DNA from: a virus | Virus record (IMG/VR): IMGVR_UViG_3300020478_000036 | Coordinates: 1-31,888 of that record | DNA: 31,888 bases | Reading direction: 5' to 3' (one strand) | Shown: positions 15,215 to 21,569 of the stretch, piece after piece | Layout: every line of letters begins with the position of its first letter | How positions within the stretch are numbered: position 1 is the stretch's first letter | Notes under the pieces: generated by a model | What the model saw: only the letters and a program-made list of their open reading frames with translations | Told to the model about the DNA's origin: nothing | The model's database searches: none | Position numbers and translations under genes: made by a program

Positions 15215-15679
15215 ATGGGTACATTAAGATTAAGCGAAATACAAAACCCTAGTGGTACAAGTGCTATAACAGTAAATGAAAGTACTGGTATTACTGGTTT
15301 TCCTGCAGGTTTATCAGGTAGTATTACTGTACAAGGAGAAGGTAGTAATAATACTAATCTTCAACAAGGATTAACAAAACATTGGGTATATTTTAAAGGT
15401 ACAACTACAACTGAAATAAAAGATAGTTTTAATTGTTCTAGTTTAGGGGATAATGGAACAGGTGATACTACAACTAATATGACAACTGCCTTTAATAGTG
15501 CTTTTTATTGTGGTGCATCTAATGCAGCTTATGGTAGTACAAATGGTGGTAGAGGTTTAAGTGCTCCACATAATGATGCTATAAATACAACATATATACG
15601 AATAAACTCTCACTCAGGAACTAATACTGCAACTGATTTATTATATAATATGTTTTCTATTGATGGAGATTTAGCATGA
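15215..15679 (+). CDS. Mini-fibre protein, tandem family copy 1, GDLA end
   Basis: This 154-aa protein starts MGTLRLSEIQNPSGTSAITV (connector), then VQGEGSNNTNLQQGLTKHWV and a domain with DSFNCSSLGDNGTGD, and ends SIDGDLA. It is the first of five adjacent paralogs (15215, 15676, 16349, 16789, 17253) sharing K-x-W, DS-x-N-x-(S/A)S and D-x3-G signatures and, in most, the NNM element. The codons of the final GDLA (GGAGATTTAGC) are the SD of the next gene, whose ATG overlaps the stop. It is probably a fibre tip or virion adhesin. Confidence 0.82.
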   Translation: MGTLRLSEIQNPSGTSAITVNESTGITGFPAGLSGSITVQGEGSNNTNLQQGLTKHWVYFKGTTTTEIKDSFNCSSLGDNGTGDTTTNMTTAFNSAFYCGASNAAYGSTNGGRGLSAPHNDAINTTYIRINSHSGTNTATDLLYNMFSIDGDLA

Positions 15680-15687
15680 GTACATTA
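15665..15687 (+). repeat. Gene-junction repeat, exact copy 1
   Basis: A 23-base junction, GGAGATTTAGC followed by ATGAGTACATTA, spans the end of one mini-fibre gene and the start of the next. It is identical to 16778-16800. It encodes GDLA and stop in one frame and MSTL in the other, and holds the SD. A copy with two mismatches lies at 17242-17264 and a half copy at 17652-17666. Confidence 0.9.
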
Positions 15688-16122
15688 AAAGTCGGTGCAA
15701 TACAAAGCACAACAGGTAATGCAGCAGTAACAGTTGCAGCTAATGGTAATCTCACTATTCCAGGAGCTACTAGTATATCTAATACTTCTACATATAATTC
15801 AGATGGAGGAGCAGTCAATCAAAATCTTGTACAAGCAATAGTTAAGGTCTGGAGAAAGTTTAATGGCAGTGATGCAAGCTCTTATGATTCATTTAACATC
15901 TCATCAGGTACAGATAATAGTACTGGTAATTATACTCATACCTTTTCTAGTAATATGAGTGCATTACATTATTCAAATACTTTAGGAAATAACACAAGTG
16001 GAAACTATATAATTACAGTAAATGGTACTGCTACAAGTTCTTTAACAACTAAATCAATGAGTGATAGTACAGCTGCACATGATGACGATGGTGCATTAAC
16101 ATTACATGGAGACCTCGCATAA
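15676..16122 (+). CDS. Mini-fibre protein, tandem family copy 2, GDLA end
   Basis: This 148-aa protein starts MSTLKVGAIQSTTGNAAVTV in an ATGA overlap. It has NLVQAIVKVWRKFNGSD, DSFNISSGTDNSTGN and a beta region, and ends TLHGDLA. Its GDLA codons are GGAGACCTCGCA and the overlap has been lost: the stop is TAA and the next gene uses a separate SD (AGGAGATT) 18 bases later. The GDLA residues are kept although they no longer supply the SD, so they probably matter in the protein. Confidence 0.82.
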   Translation: MSTLKVGAIQSTTGNAAVTVAANGNLTIPGATSISNTSTYNSDGGAVNQNLVQAIVKVWRKFNGSDASSYDSFNISSGTDNSTGNYTHTFSSNMSALHYSNTLGNNTSGNYIITVNGTATSSLTTKSMSDSTAAHDDDGALTLHGDLA

Positions 16123-16139
16123 ATAAATAGGAGATTAGT

Positions 16140-16352
16140 ATGCCAAGAAGTACAATAAGTGTAGGATACTTTCAGGGAGATGGAGGTACTGCAGTAGGTG
16201 ATAAAGCCAATATATTTAGGACAGTCGAAAAGACTTTAAACACAAATACAACAATAGCAGCGACTGACAACTCTTATGCTCCAGGTCCAATTACAGTGGC
16301 AAATGGAGTTACACTAACAGTTGCAAGTGGTGGGAGGCTCGTAATAGTATGA
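16140..16352 (+). CDS. Short module ending 'GVTLTVASGGRLVIV'
   Basis: This 70-aa protein (starts MPRSTISVGYFQGDGG) is mainly the beta tip seen on the 13758 and 18526 products: NTTIAATDNSYAPGPITVAN then GVTLTVASGGRLVIV. It looks like a minimal or shortened version of those genes, keeping only the end module. Its last codons GGGAGG act as the SD and overlap the next MSTL gene (ATGA). It has its own SD AGGAGATT. Confidence 0.75.
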   Translation: MPRSTISVGYFQGDGGTAVGDKANIFRTVEKTLNTNTTIAATDNSYAPGPITVANGVTLTVASGGRLVIV

Positions 16353-16792
16353 GTACATTAGCAGCAGATACAATTACAAATGTCGCTGGGAGTTCAGCAG
16401 GAACTACTATCACCATAGATAAAGACTCTACATTTAATTCTGAAGGTACAGCAGTTACACAGAATCTTATAACAGGAGTCAATAAGCAGTGGATAAATTA
16501 TAGTATGCACGATGCATCAATTAGGGATAGCTTTAATACAACTAGCATTACAGATAATACAACTGGTGATTTTTCAATTACTATTGCAAACAATATGGCT
16601 AATACTACTTACGTAACAGCAGTAGATGGTAATTATAATTTAGCTAATGGAAACTATACTGCTGGTAGTGCCAATGGTTTAGAAATATATAGACAAATGA
16701 CAACAACAGCATATGATCATATTGCCGCTTCTTCAGGAAGCACATACGATTTTAAATGGGTATTAAGTTGTAATCTAGGAGATTTAGCATGA
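16349..16792 (+). CDS. Mini-fibre protein, tandem family copy 3, GDLA end
   Basis: This 147-aa protein begins MSTLAADTITNVAGSSAG and has NLITGVNKQWINYSMHD, DSFNTTSITDNTTGD, an ANNMANTTYV element and the ending SCNLGDLA. It overlaps both neighbours by ATGA. The K-x-W, DSFN and NNM signatures align with copies 1, 2, 4 and 5, while the region after NNM is highly variable, consistent with a shared scaffold and a changeable surface. Confidence 0.82.
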   Translation: MSTLAADTITNVAGSSAGTTITIDKDSTFNSEGTAVTQNLITGVNKQWINYSMHDASIRDSFNTTSITDNTTGDFSITIANNMANTTYVTAVDGNYNLANGNYTAGSANGLEIYRQMTTTAYDHIAASSGSTYDFKWVLSCNLGDLA

Positions 16793-16800
16793 GTACATTA
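16778..16800 (+). repeat. Gene-junction repeat, exact copy 2
   Basis: This is the same 23-base junction as 15665-15687 with no mismatch. It joins copy 3 and copy 4 of the tandem family. The identity exceeds that of the flanking coding DNA, so it may be a recent recombination product or a preferred crossover site. Confidence 0.9.
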
Positions 16801-17256
16801 GTAGTAGACCAATTACAAGGTGCAACAAATAATACAATTACAATACCAGCAGGAACAACGATAACAAATAGTGGAACAGCTAATAACTTTGGTGTATCAG
16901 ATCCTAATGCAAGTTCGTCTACATTAGTTAAACAATGGATAAACTATAAAGGTAGCTCTACTAATGAGATTAGAGATAGTATTAATTGTTCATCAGTTAC
17001 AGATAGTTCTGCTGGAAATTACAGACCTGTCTTTACTAATAACATGGATAATACTACTTATGCTTTATATGGTTGTAGTGATGGCAGAGGAAGTGGGGAT
17101 ACCCCAGATGATGGAATGTTTGTTTTAGGAACAACTAGTACATATAGTATTGCACAAGCTACTAATACTTATGGTATACTTTGTGGAACTTATCAAAATG
17201 GATCAAGATTGGATATAGATAATGTTCATATACACATAAATGGAGATTTAGTATGA
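16789..17256 (+). CDS. Mini-fibre protein, tandem family copy 4, GDLV end
   Basis: This 155-aa protein starts MSTLVVDQLQGATNNTITI. It contains STLVKQWINYKGSSTNEI, DSINCSSVTDSSAGN and FTNNMDNTTYALYGC, then a variable region and HIHINGDLV. It has ATGA overlaps at both ends; the junction with copy 5 differs from the exact repeat at two bases (GTATGA and ACACTA). It is likely an adhesin or tip subunit. Confidence 0.82.
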   Translation: MSTLVVDQLQGATNNTITIPAGTTITNSGTANNFGVSDPNASSSTLVKQWINYKGSSTNEIRDSINCSSVTDSSAGNYRPVFTNNMDNTTYALYGCSDGRGSGDTPDDGMFVLGTTSTYSIAQATNTYGILCGTYQNGSRLDIDNVHIHINGDLV

Positions 17257-17666
17257 GTACACTAGCAATTAACACATTAACAGGACAATCTTCAGCTTCA
17301 AGTATTAATGTAAGAGGTGAAGGTAGTGCTAATACAAATCTTCAGCAGGGATTGGCTAAATTTTGGCATCAAACAAATGCAAGTAGTGGTACTCCTGCTA
17401 CCCAAGATTCACTTAATTTAGCTAGTATAACTGATAATGGAGTAGGAAACTTTACTTTTAATTTTACAAATAACATGGGTAATAATGATTATTCTTTTAC
17501 TCATTATGCAATAACAAGTGGATACTACTCATTATATCATGGTGCTAGTTTATCTGTAGGCACATCATCTTTACAGCTTAGAGATAATCATACTCCTAAT
17601 TTGTCAAGTGCTGACGTAATAGACCATACACATATTAATGATACTATACACGGAGACCTAGCATGA
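17253..17666 (+). CDS. Mini-fibre protein, tandem family copy 5, GDLA end
   Basis: This 137-aa protein starts MSTLAINTLTGQSSASSI. Its VRGEGSANTNLQQGLAKFW closely resembles VQGEGSNNTNLQQGLTKHW of copy 1 although three paralogs lie between, which suggests copies 1 and 5 are sisters or exchanged this segment. It also has DSLNLASITDNGVGN and FTNNMGNNDYSF, and ends TIHGDLA with GGAGACCTAGC as the SD for the next gene (ATGA overlap). Confidence 0.82.
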   Translation: MSTLAINTLTGQSSASSINVRGEGSANTNLQQGLAKFWHQTNASSGTPATQDSLNLASITDNGVGNFTFNFTNNMGNNDYSFTHYAITSGYYSLYHGASLSVGTSSLQLRDNHTPNLSSADVIDHTHINDTIHGDLA

Positions 17667-18130
17667 TTCAAACACCAAAGTTTAAAGGAACACATTTATT
17701 CGCAAGACTAGGTTGGGCTAAAGAAAATCTAGAACCTTTTCAATCAGATATAAGAGTTGTATATGAAGACGGACTAGATGACCCTGCAAAGATATTAGTA
17801 CCAGATCCTAATTGGATGGCTTGTGCCTTACAAGGTGGCATATTACCTCCAGTAGAATCTTATTGGGAATTAGCTAAAGATGAAGCTAAACCTGATTTTA
17901 AAAGACACACAAGAGGATATCTGTTACACGATACAGAACCTGTTGGACCAATGACAGAAGAAGAAGCTATTGAATATCTAATCAAAAAAGATATTCCAAG
18001 TCATATATGGAAAACATGGAATGATGGCAATAAACCTAAAATGGTTATATGTCGTACACACCAGTTACCAAGCAATCGTGAGTGGCGAAATGCTTGGAAA
18101 ATTAATGAAGATATAGAACTAGCAGCATAG
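17663..18130 (+). CDS. Fibre-region accessory protein with 'PSNR.WRNAW' end
   Basis: This 155-aa soluble, charged protein is unlike the fibre modules. It contains VYEDGLDDPAKILVPDPNWM, EEEAIEYLIKKDIPSHIW and a C-terminal LPSNREWRNAWKINED. The next gene begins with a related PSDRHFRNAW segment. Proteins with this 'xRxFRNAW' element are common beside marine-phage fibre genes and may be assembly or chaperone factors, though I cannot name a characterised one. Its start lies in the last ATGA junction of the five-copy array. Confidence 0.72.
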   Translation: MIQTPKFKGTHLFARLGWAKENLEPFQSDIRVVYEDGLDDPAKILVPDPNWMACALQGGILPPVESYWELAKDEAKPDFKRHTRGYLLHDTEPVGPMTEEEAIEYLIKKDIPSHIWKTWNDGNKPKMVICRTHQLPSNREWRNAWKINEDIELAA

Positions 18131-18140
18131 GGAGAACTTA

Positions 18141-18515
18141 ATGACAAAAGTACATATCACAGATAAAAACGGTGCTTCGATAGAACAAACTGAAAAACTA
18201 TCAAAGCCATCAGACAGACACTTTAGAAATGCATGGGTAATTAGCAGTGGTGCTATAACCGAAGACATGACTGAAGCAAAGAAAATATTTCAAAATAAAA
18301 TTAGAGAAGTTAGAGAACCTCTATTAGCAGCAGAAGATGTTGTATATATGAAAGCAATAGAAGCTGATGATTCATCTGCAAAGTCTGCAAGTGCAGCTAA
18401 GAAAAAGAAACTTAGAGATGCTCCAGCAGCAAGTGCTATTAGCAGTGCAGATACAATAACAAAACTAAAAGCAGCTTGGGATGAAAGTATATTAGGAAAA
18501 AGTCCATACGCATAA
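18141..18515 (+). CDS. Helical fibre-region accessory protein, chaperone-like
   Basis: This 124-aa protein starts with PSDRHFRNAWVISSGAITED (residues 23-42) and continues as an Ala/Lys-rich helix with KIFQNKIREVREPLLAAED, a segment SAAKKKKLRDAPAASAIS and IDT-like end TKLKAAWDESILG. The pattern 'DM..A..I...KIR..R.PLL...D..YM.A.E' followed by 'LRD.PA...I' recurs in phage proteins next to fibres, similar in logic to tail fibre assembly chaperones. SD GGGAGAAC precedes the ATG. Confidence 0.75.
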   Translation: MTKVHITDKNGASIEQTEKLSKPSDRHFRNAWVISSGAITEDMTEAKKIFQNKIREVREPLLAAEDVVYMKAIEADDSSAKSASAAKKKKLRDAPAASAISSADTITKLKAAWDESILGKSPYA

Positions 18516-18525
18516 GGAGGTTTAA

Positions 18526-18990
18526 ATGCCATATATAGGGAAAGAACCATTACATGGTGAATATATAAAGTTAGATAACATTACAGCCTCTGCAACAGCA
18601 ACTTATAACCTTTTAAGAGGTGGAGCAGCATTTAGTCCAGGAACTGCAGAACAATGTATTGTTAGTCTTAACGGAGTTACACAAGCTCCAGGAGATGCTT
18701 ACACTATAAGTGGAAGCCAAATAACATTTAGTGAAGCATTGACAAGCAGTGATGTTATTAATTATATATTAGTCATGGGTAATAACTTATCTACTGGTAC
18801 ACCTTCTGCTGGATCTGTAACAGGTGCTCAACTAGCTAATACATTATTTAGAGATCCATTGAGAATAAATGATGCATCTATTGATGCAAATATTACAATA
18901 GCAAGCACAGAGAGAGCCATGGCAGCTGGAGATATTTCAGTGGCTAATGGTGTAACATTAACAGTTAACGGAGTATTGACCATTGTCTAG
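18526..18990 (+). CDS. Mini-fibre module with 'GVTLTV.GVLTIV' C terminus
   Basis: This 154-aa beta-rich protein starts MPYIGKEPLHGEYIKLDNI, an N terminus common among marine-phage fibre proteins, has EQCIVSLNGVTQAPGDAYT and ISGSQITFSEALTSSDVIN in the middle (like the 13758 product), and ends DASIDANITIASTERAM then GVTLTVNGVLTIV. It is the third [IV-ending gene]+[MS-start gene] pair. A very strong SD AAGGAGG precedes it. Its last codons (GGAGTATTG) supply the SD of the next gene, which starts with TTG inside this ORF. Confidence 0.8.
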   Translation: MPYIGKEPLHGEYIKLDNITASATATYNLLRGGAAFSPGTAEQCIVSLNGVTQAPGDAYTISGSQITFSEALTSSDVINYILVMGNNLSTGTPSAGSVTGAQLANTLFRDPLRINDASIDANITIASTERAMAAGDISVANGVTLTVNGVLTIV

Positions 18991-19435
18991 TAAATTATAT
19001 GTGGACTCGATAGAGCCAAAAACAACAGGTGGTAGTATAAGTATTTCTAATGCTGTAGTTAGTCAACCAACTAAACCTTATTGGGTATTAGGCGTAACTT
19101 CATCAGGGCAAGTAGAAGGCGATATAGCTTTTGATAATGAGCATGTAGTTAGAGGAGTAACTCATTCTAGTGGAAATGTTACAATACTTACTGCTGGTTT
19201 ATATTTATGTACATTTATGACTAATGCAGATGGAACTGCAACTTATAAATATATAAGAAAGAATGGTACGCAAATGTATAATCCAATGACTCAATGGCAT
19301 AATGGAGCTGATAGTAACACTTTAATTCTTCCTATTGATTGTGAAGTAAACGATGTACTTGATTGTTATCATCACACTGCTGGAAATGGAACTTGGGGTC
19401 ATAATACTTTATTTACAGGAGTACTAATGGGATGA
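18983..19435 (+). CDS. Mini-fibre protein, C1q/TNF-like jelly roll, TTG start
   Basis: This 150-aa protein starts at TTG (18983), 9 bases after GGAG, giving SSKLYVDSIEPKTTGGSIS, which matches the connector of the MSTL family. The rest resembles a C1q/TNF-like jelly roll: ILTAGLYLCTFMTNADGT, KYIRKNGTQMYN and LPIDCEVNDVLDCYHH. No ATG alternative keeps the connector. It ends GVLMG with an ATGA overlap. The fold assignment is by pattern, not alignment. Confidence 0.75.
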   Translation: MSSKLYVDSIEPKTTGGSISISNAVVSQPTKPYWVLGVTSSGQVEGDIAFDNEHVVRGVTHSSGNVTILTAGLYLCTFMTNADGTATYKYIRKNGTQMYNPMTQWHNGADSNTLILPIDCEVNDVLDCYHHTAGNGTWGHNTLFTGVLMG

Positions 19436-19932
19436 GTGGAGTAATAACAGCAACGAATTTGCAAACAACTAATATAAAAAATACAAGTGGTACTACTTAT
19501 AACTTTATTAAGCAAGTTGTCCAACCAGCAAAACTTTCAAACACTGGTTCAAGTACACAAACAACGCCTACTGGTAATGCTACATGGTCTGACACTGGTT
19601 TAACAGCAGCAATAACACCTAGTTCATCTTCAAGTAAGGTATTAATCTTTTGTAATGGTTTATTTTATTTGAGAAGAAATGAAGAAATTAGATTTAGATT
19701 TATGAGAGATAGTACAGCTATTTTGACAATGTGTGGTTATGCAGAAACATCAGATGGCTTTTTCACAATGACAGCACCATCTGGTTATATGGATTCTCCA
19801 AGCACTACTAGTGCAACAACATATAAATTACAGTTTTATGCACAATCAGAATATGCATCAATGAGATTTAACTATAGTGGTACTTCTTCACTTGGTGAAG
19901 CATCAATAACTTTATTAGAGGTAGCTGGATAA
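19432..19932 (+). CDS. Mini-fibre protein, 'ITPSS..SKVLI / LDSP.TTSA.TYK' family
   Basis: This 166-aa protein starts MSGVITATNLQTTNIKNTSG. Its main domain has TPSSSSSKVLIFCNGLFYL, FRFMRDSTAI, YMDSPSTTSATTYKLQFYAQ and the end ASITLLEVAG. The gene at 20496 carries the same set of motifs, so the two are paralogs separated by one unrelated module. These elements are common in marine-phage tip proteins as I recall. It has ATGA at the start and TAATG at the end. Confidence 0.8.
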   Translation: MSGVITATNLQTTNIKNTSGTTYNFIKQVVQPAKLSNTGSSTQTTPTGNATWSDTGLTAAITPSSSSSKVLIFCNGLFYLRRNEEIRFRFMRDSTAILTMCGYAETSDGFFTMTAPSGYMDSPSTTSATTYKLQFYAQSEYASMRFNYSGTSSLGEASITLLEVAG

Positions 19933-20492
19933 TGACAAGCATATTAAAAGTAAATAACATACAAAGTAGTGCAAGTAATGCTGCTATAACGATAAGTAGC
20001 AGTGGGGTTATATCACAACCTACCCTACCTATATTTAATGTAACGAAGACTGCAGATCAAAGTGGTATTGCTGATGCAACTGCTACATTAGTAACATTTG
20101 ATTCAATAACAGATGGAAGTAACGGAGGAAGAACAATTAATCAAGGTGGATTATGGGCTAGTAATAAATTAACAGTAACTGCTGATACTACTGGTTATTA
20201 CTGGGTTTATACTAATCTTTTTTGGGAATCTACTCAGGCTGTCGGTGGAGAAAACTATGGATATTGGAGAAAAAATGGCTCTATTATTCAAACGTATGTT
20301 TACTCAAATAGTTTAAATACAGCTCAAACTTCTGGATGTTTACAAGTTAATCAAATAGTTGATTTAACAACTACTGGAGATTATCTTGAACTATTTATTT
20401 ACTTTGATAATTCTAGTAGTGGTACAACTAACTTAAATCAAAATTCATTAGAGGCACAAAGAACAACTGCAGGAGGCTGGAAAGTAGGATAG
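19932..20492 (+). CDS. Mini-fibre protein, C1q/TNF-like jelly roll
   Basis: This 186-aa protein starts MTSILKVNNIQSSASNAAI (connector), then ISSSGVISQPTLPIFNVTKT, and has a jelly-roll-like domain with VTADTTGYYWVYTNLFWES, YGYWRKNGSIIQTYV and DYLELFIYFDNSSSGTTN, ending TAGGWKVG. Its connector end ISxxxVxSQPTxP matches the 18983 product, suggesting a common origin of these two. It is likely a receptor-binding or virion-surface subunit. Confidence 0.78.
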   Translation: MTSILKVNNIQSSASNAAITISSSGVISQPTLPIFNVTKTADQSGIADATATLVTFDSITDGSNGGRTINQGGLWASNKLTVTADTTGYYWVYTNLFWESTQAVGGENYGYWRKNGSIIQTYVYSNSLNTAQTSGCLQVNQIVDLTTTGDYLELFIYFDNSSSGTTNLNQNSLEAQRTTAGGWKVG

Positions 20493-20495
20493 ACT

Positions 20496-21056
20496 ATGGC
20501 ACTTACAAAATTAAATTTCGGTGGGAAACAGCAAGCTCTTGTCGCTGCTAATGTTCCTACTCTTACTAGTACTCAAATGCCTGCTGGTACAGTATTACAG
20601 ACCAAACAAGTTAGTGTTACAGATGTATTTAGTACACAAAGCCAATCATACGTTGATATTACTGGTTTAACTATATCTATTACACCCAGTTCAACTAGCA
20701 ATAAGATATTAATAACTGGAGCGTTGGCTCTTGGAAGTAGTAATTATTATATCTATGTAAATTTAATGAGAGATAGTACAGAGATAGCTCATGGTGCAAC
20801 TGCTAGTAACAGACCAAGAATGTGGTTAGGAACTCCATACTTTGGATCTAGTAATGATGATTATTCTCTAATGATTTACTCTCCAAATTTTTTAGATTCT
20901 CCAAATACCACAAGTGCAATAACTTATAAGTGTCAAATGAGAACATATGATGGTTCTGCATATGGATATCTTAATAGATCACATCAAGATAGAGATACTG
21001 CTCATTATGAACCTCGTGGTAGATCAAACTTAACTGTTCAAGAGATTAAAGGCTAA
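20496..21056 (+). CDS. Mini-fibre protein, paralog of the 19432 product
   Basis: This 186-aa protein begins MALTKLNFGGKQQALVAANV rather than with the MSTL connector, then AGTVLQTKQVSVTDVFSTQ, ISITPSSTSNKILITGAL, NLMRDSTEIAHG, FLDSPNTTSAITYKCQMRTY and NLTVQEIKG. The second half parallels the 19432 product motif by motif. The SD is weak (GGATAGACT) and close to the upstream stop. It is the last member of the array before the membrane/lysis cluster. Confidence 0.8.
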   Translation: MALTKLNFGGKQQALVAANVPTLTSTQMPAGTVLQTKQVSVTDVFSTQSQSYVDITGLTISITPSSTSNKILITGALALGSSNYYIYVNLMRDSTEIAHGATASNRPRMWLGTPYFGSSNDDYSLMIYSPNFLDSPNTTSAITYKCQMRTYDGSAYGYLNRSHQDRDTAHYEPRGRSNLTVQEIKG

Positions 21057-21250
21057 TGAAAATGGAAATGAAGCCTGAACTCAAGGTACAAATGGAACTT
21101 GATGCACATGAAAAAGAGTGTGCAATAAGATACGAAGCTGTTAATGAAAAATTAGCTGCATTAGATAAACGTATGTGGCGTATAGAAGCTATGTCTATGA
21201 TTGGTACATTAGGTATAGTAGCGTTAGTTATAACAATCGTTATGAAATGA
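21056..21250 (+). CDS. XhlA-like small membrane protein, lysis candidate
   Basis: This 64-aa protein has a charged coiled-coil-like N-terminal part (RYEAVNEKLAALDKRMWRIE) and one C-terminal membrane segment (MSMIGTLGIVALVITIVMK). This architecture matches XhlA-type proteins that accompany holins. It starts in a TAATG overlap with the fibre array. It could be a holin, antiholin or tail-associated membrane protein; its position at the start of a cluster that ends with a 3TM holin favours lysis. Confidence 0.75.
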   Translation: MKMEMKPELKVQMELDAHEKECAIRYEAVNEKLAALDKRMWRIEAMSMIGTLGIVALVITIVMK

Positions 21251-21262
21251 GGTTTAATATAA

Positions 21263-21403
21263 ATGGAAAAACTTTCAAAATTAATTGAAAAAGTTTTAAG
21301 AAAATTTATTGACTTTAAAGAAGGACCAGCTTACTTAACTGGTAAAGGAAAAAAGAAAGATGGAATTAGTGTTTGCTCTGATAACTTATCTGGGAGCCAA
21401 TAG
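21263..21403 (+). CDS. Small basic hypothetical protein
   Basis: This 46-aa ORF starts at ATG after TGAGGTTTAATATAA (GAGG with a longish spacer). The product MEKLSKLIEKVLRKFIDFKE begins with an amphipathic helix, followed by Lys-rich TGKGKKKDG. The last 44 bases overlap the next gene in another frame, and its codons AAAGGAAAAAAGAAAG hold that gene's SD. It fills the otherwise empty gap between two better-supported genes. Confidence 0.6.
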   Translation: MEKLSKLIEKVLRKFIDFKEGPAYLTGKGKKKDGISVCSDNLSGSQ

Positions 21404-21560
21404 AGTAGACATAAGTTATTTTAGAAATATTGACAGTTGTTTTTATTTTGCAGAAAGAATAAATAAAAACGTATCTGTACCGAGAGTAGAAGGAGAAGTA
21501 AGATATACTGCAGTTTGTCAACCTAAGAAAATAAATATTAAAAAGGAAAAGATATATTAG
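21360..21560 (+). CDS. Small protein with hydrophobic N terminus
   Basis: This 66-aa protein begins MELVFALITYLGANRVDISY, a short hydrophobic start that could be a signal peptide or anchor, and has RNIDSCFYFAERINKNV and VRYTAVCQPKKI with two Cys that could pair outside the membrane. Similar short proteins with 'CLYFAERLN...YTAVC.P' occur in marine podoviruses as I recall, without function. It ends 9 bases before the next gene. Confidence 0.72.
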   Translation: MELVFALITYLGANRVDISYFRNIDSCFYFAERINKNVSVPRVEGEVRYTAVCQPKKINIKKEKIY

Positions 21561-21569
21561 GAGATTGCA

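Noticed and set aside
13758-21056. Diversity-generating retroelement acting on the fibre genes
   Set aside because: No reverse transcriptase, and no template/variable repeat pair with adenine-specific differences is visible in the window.
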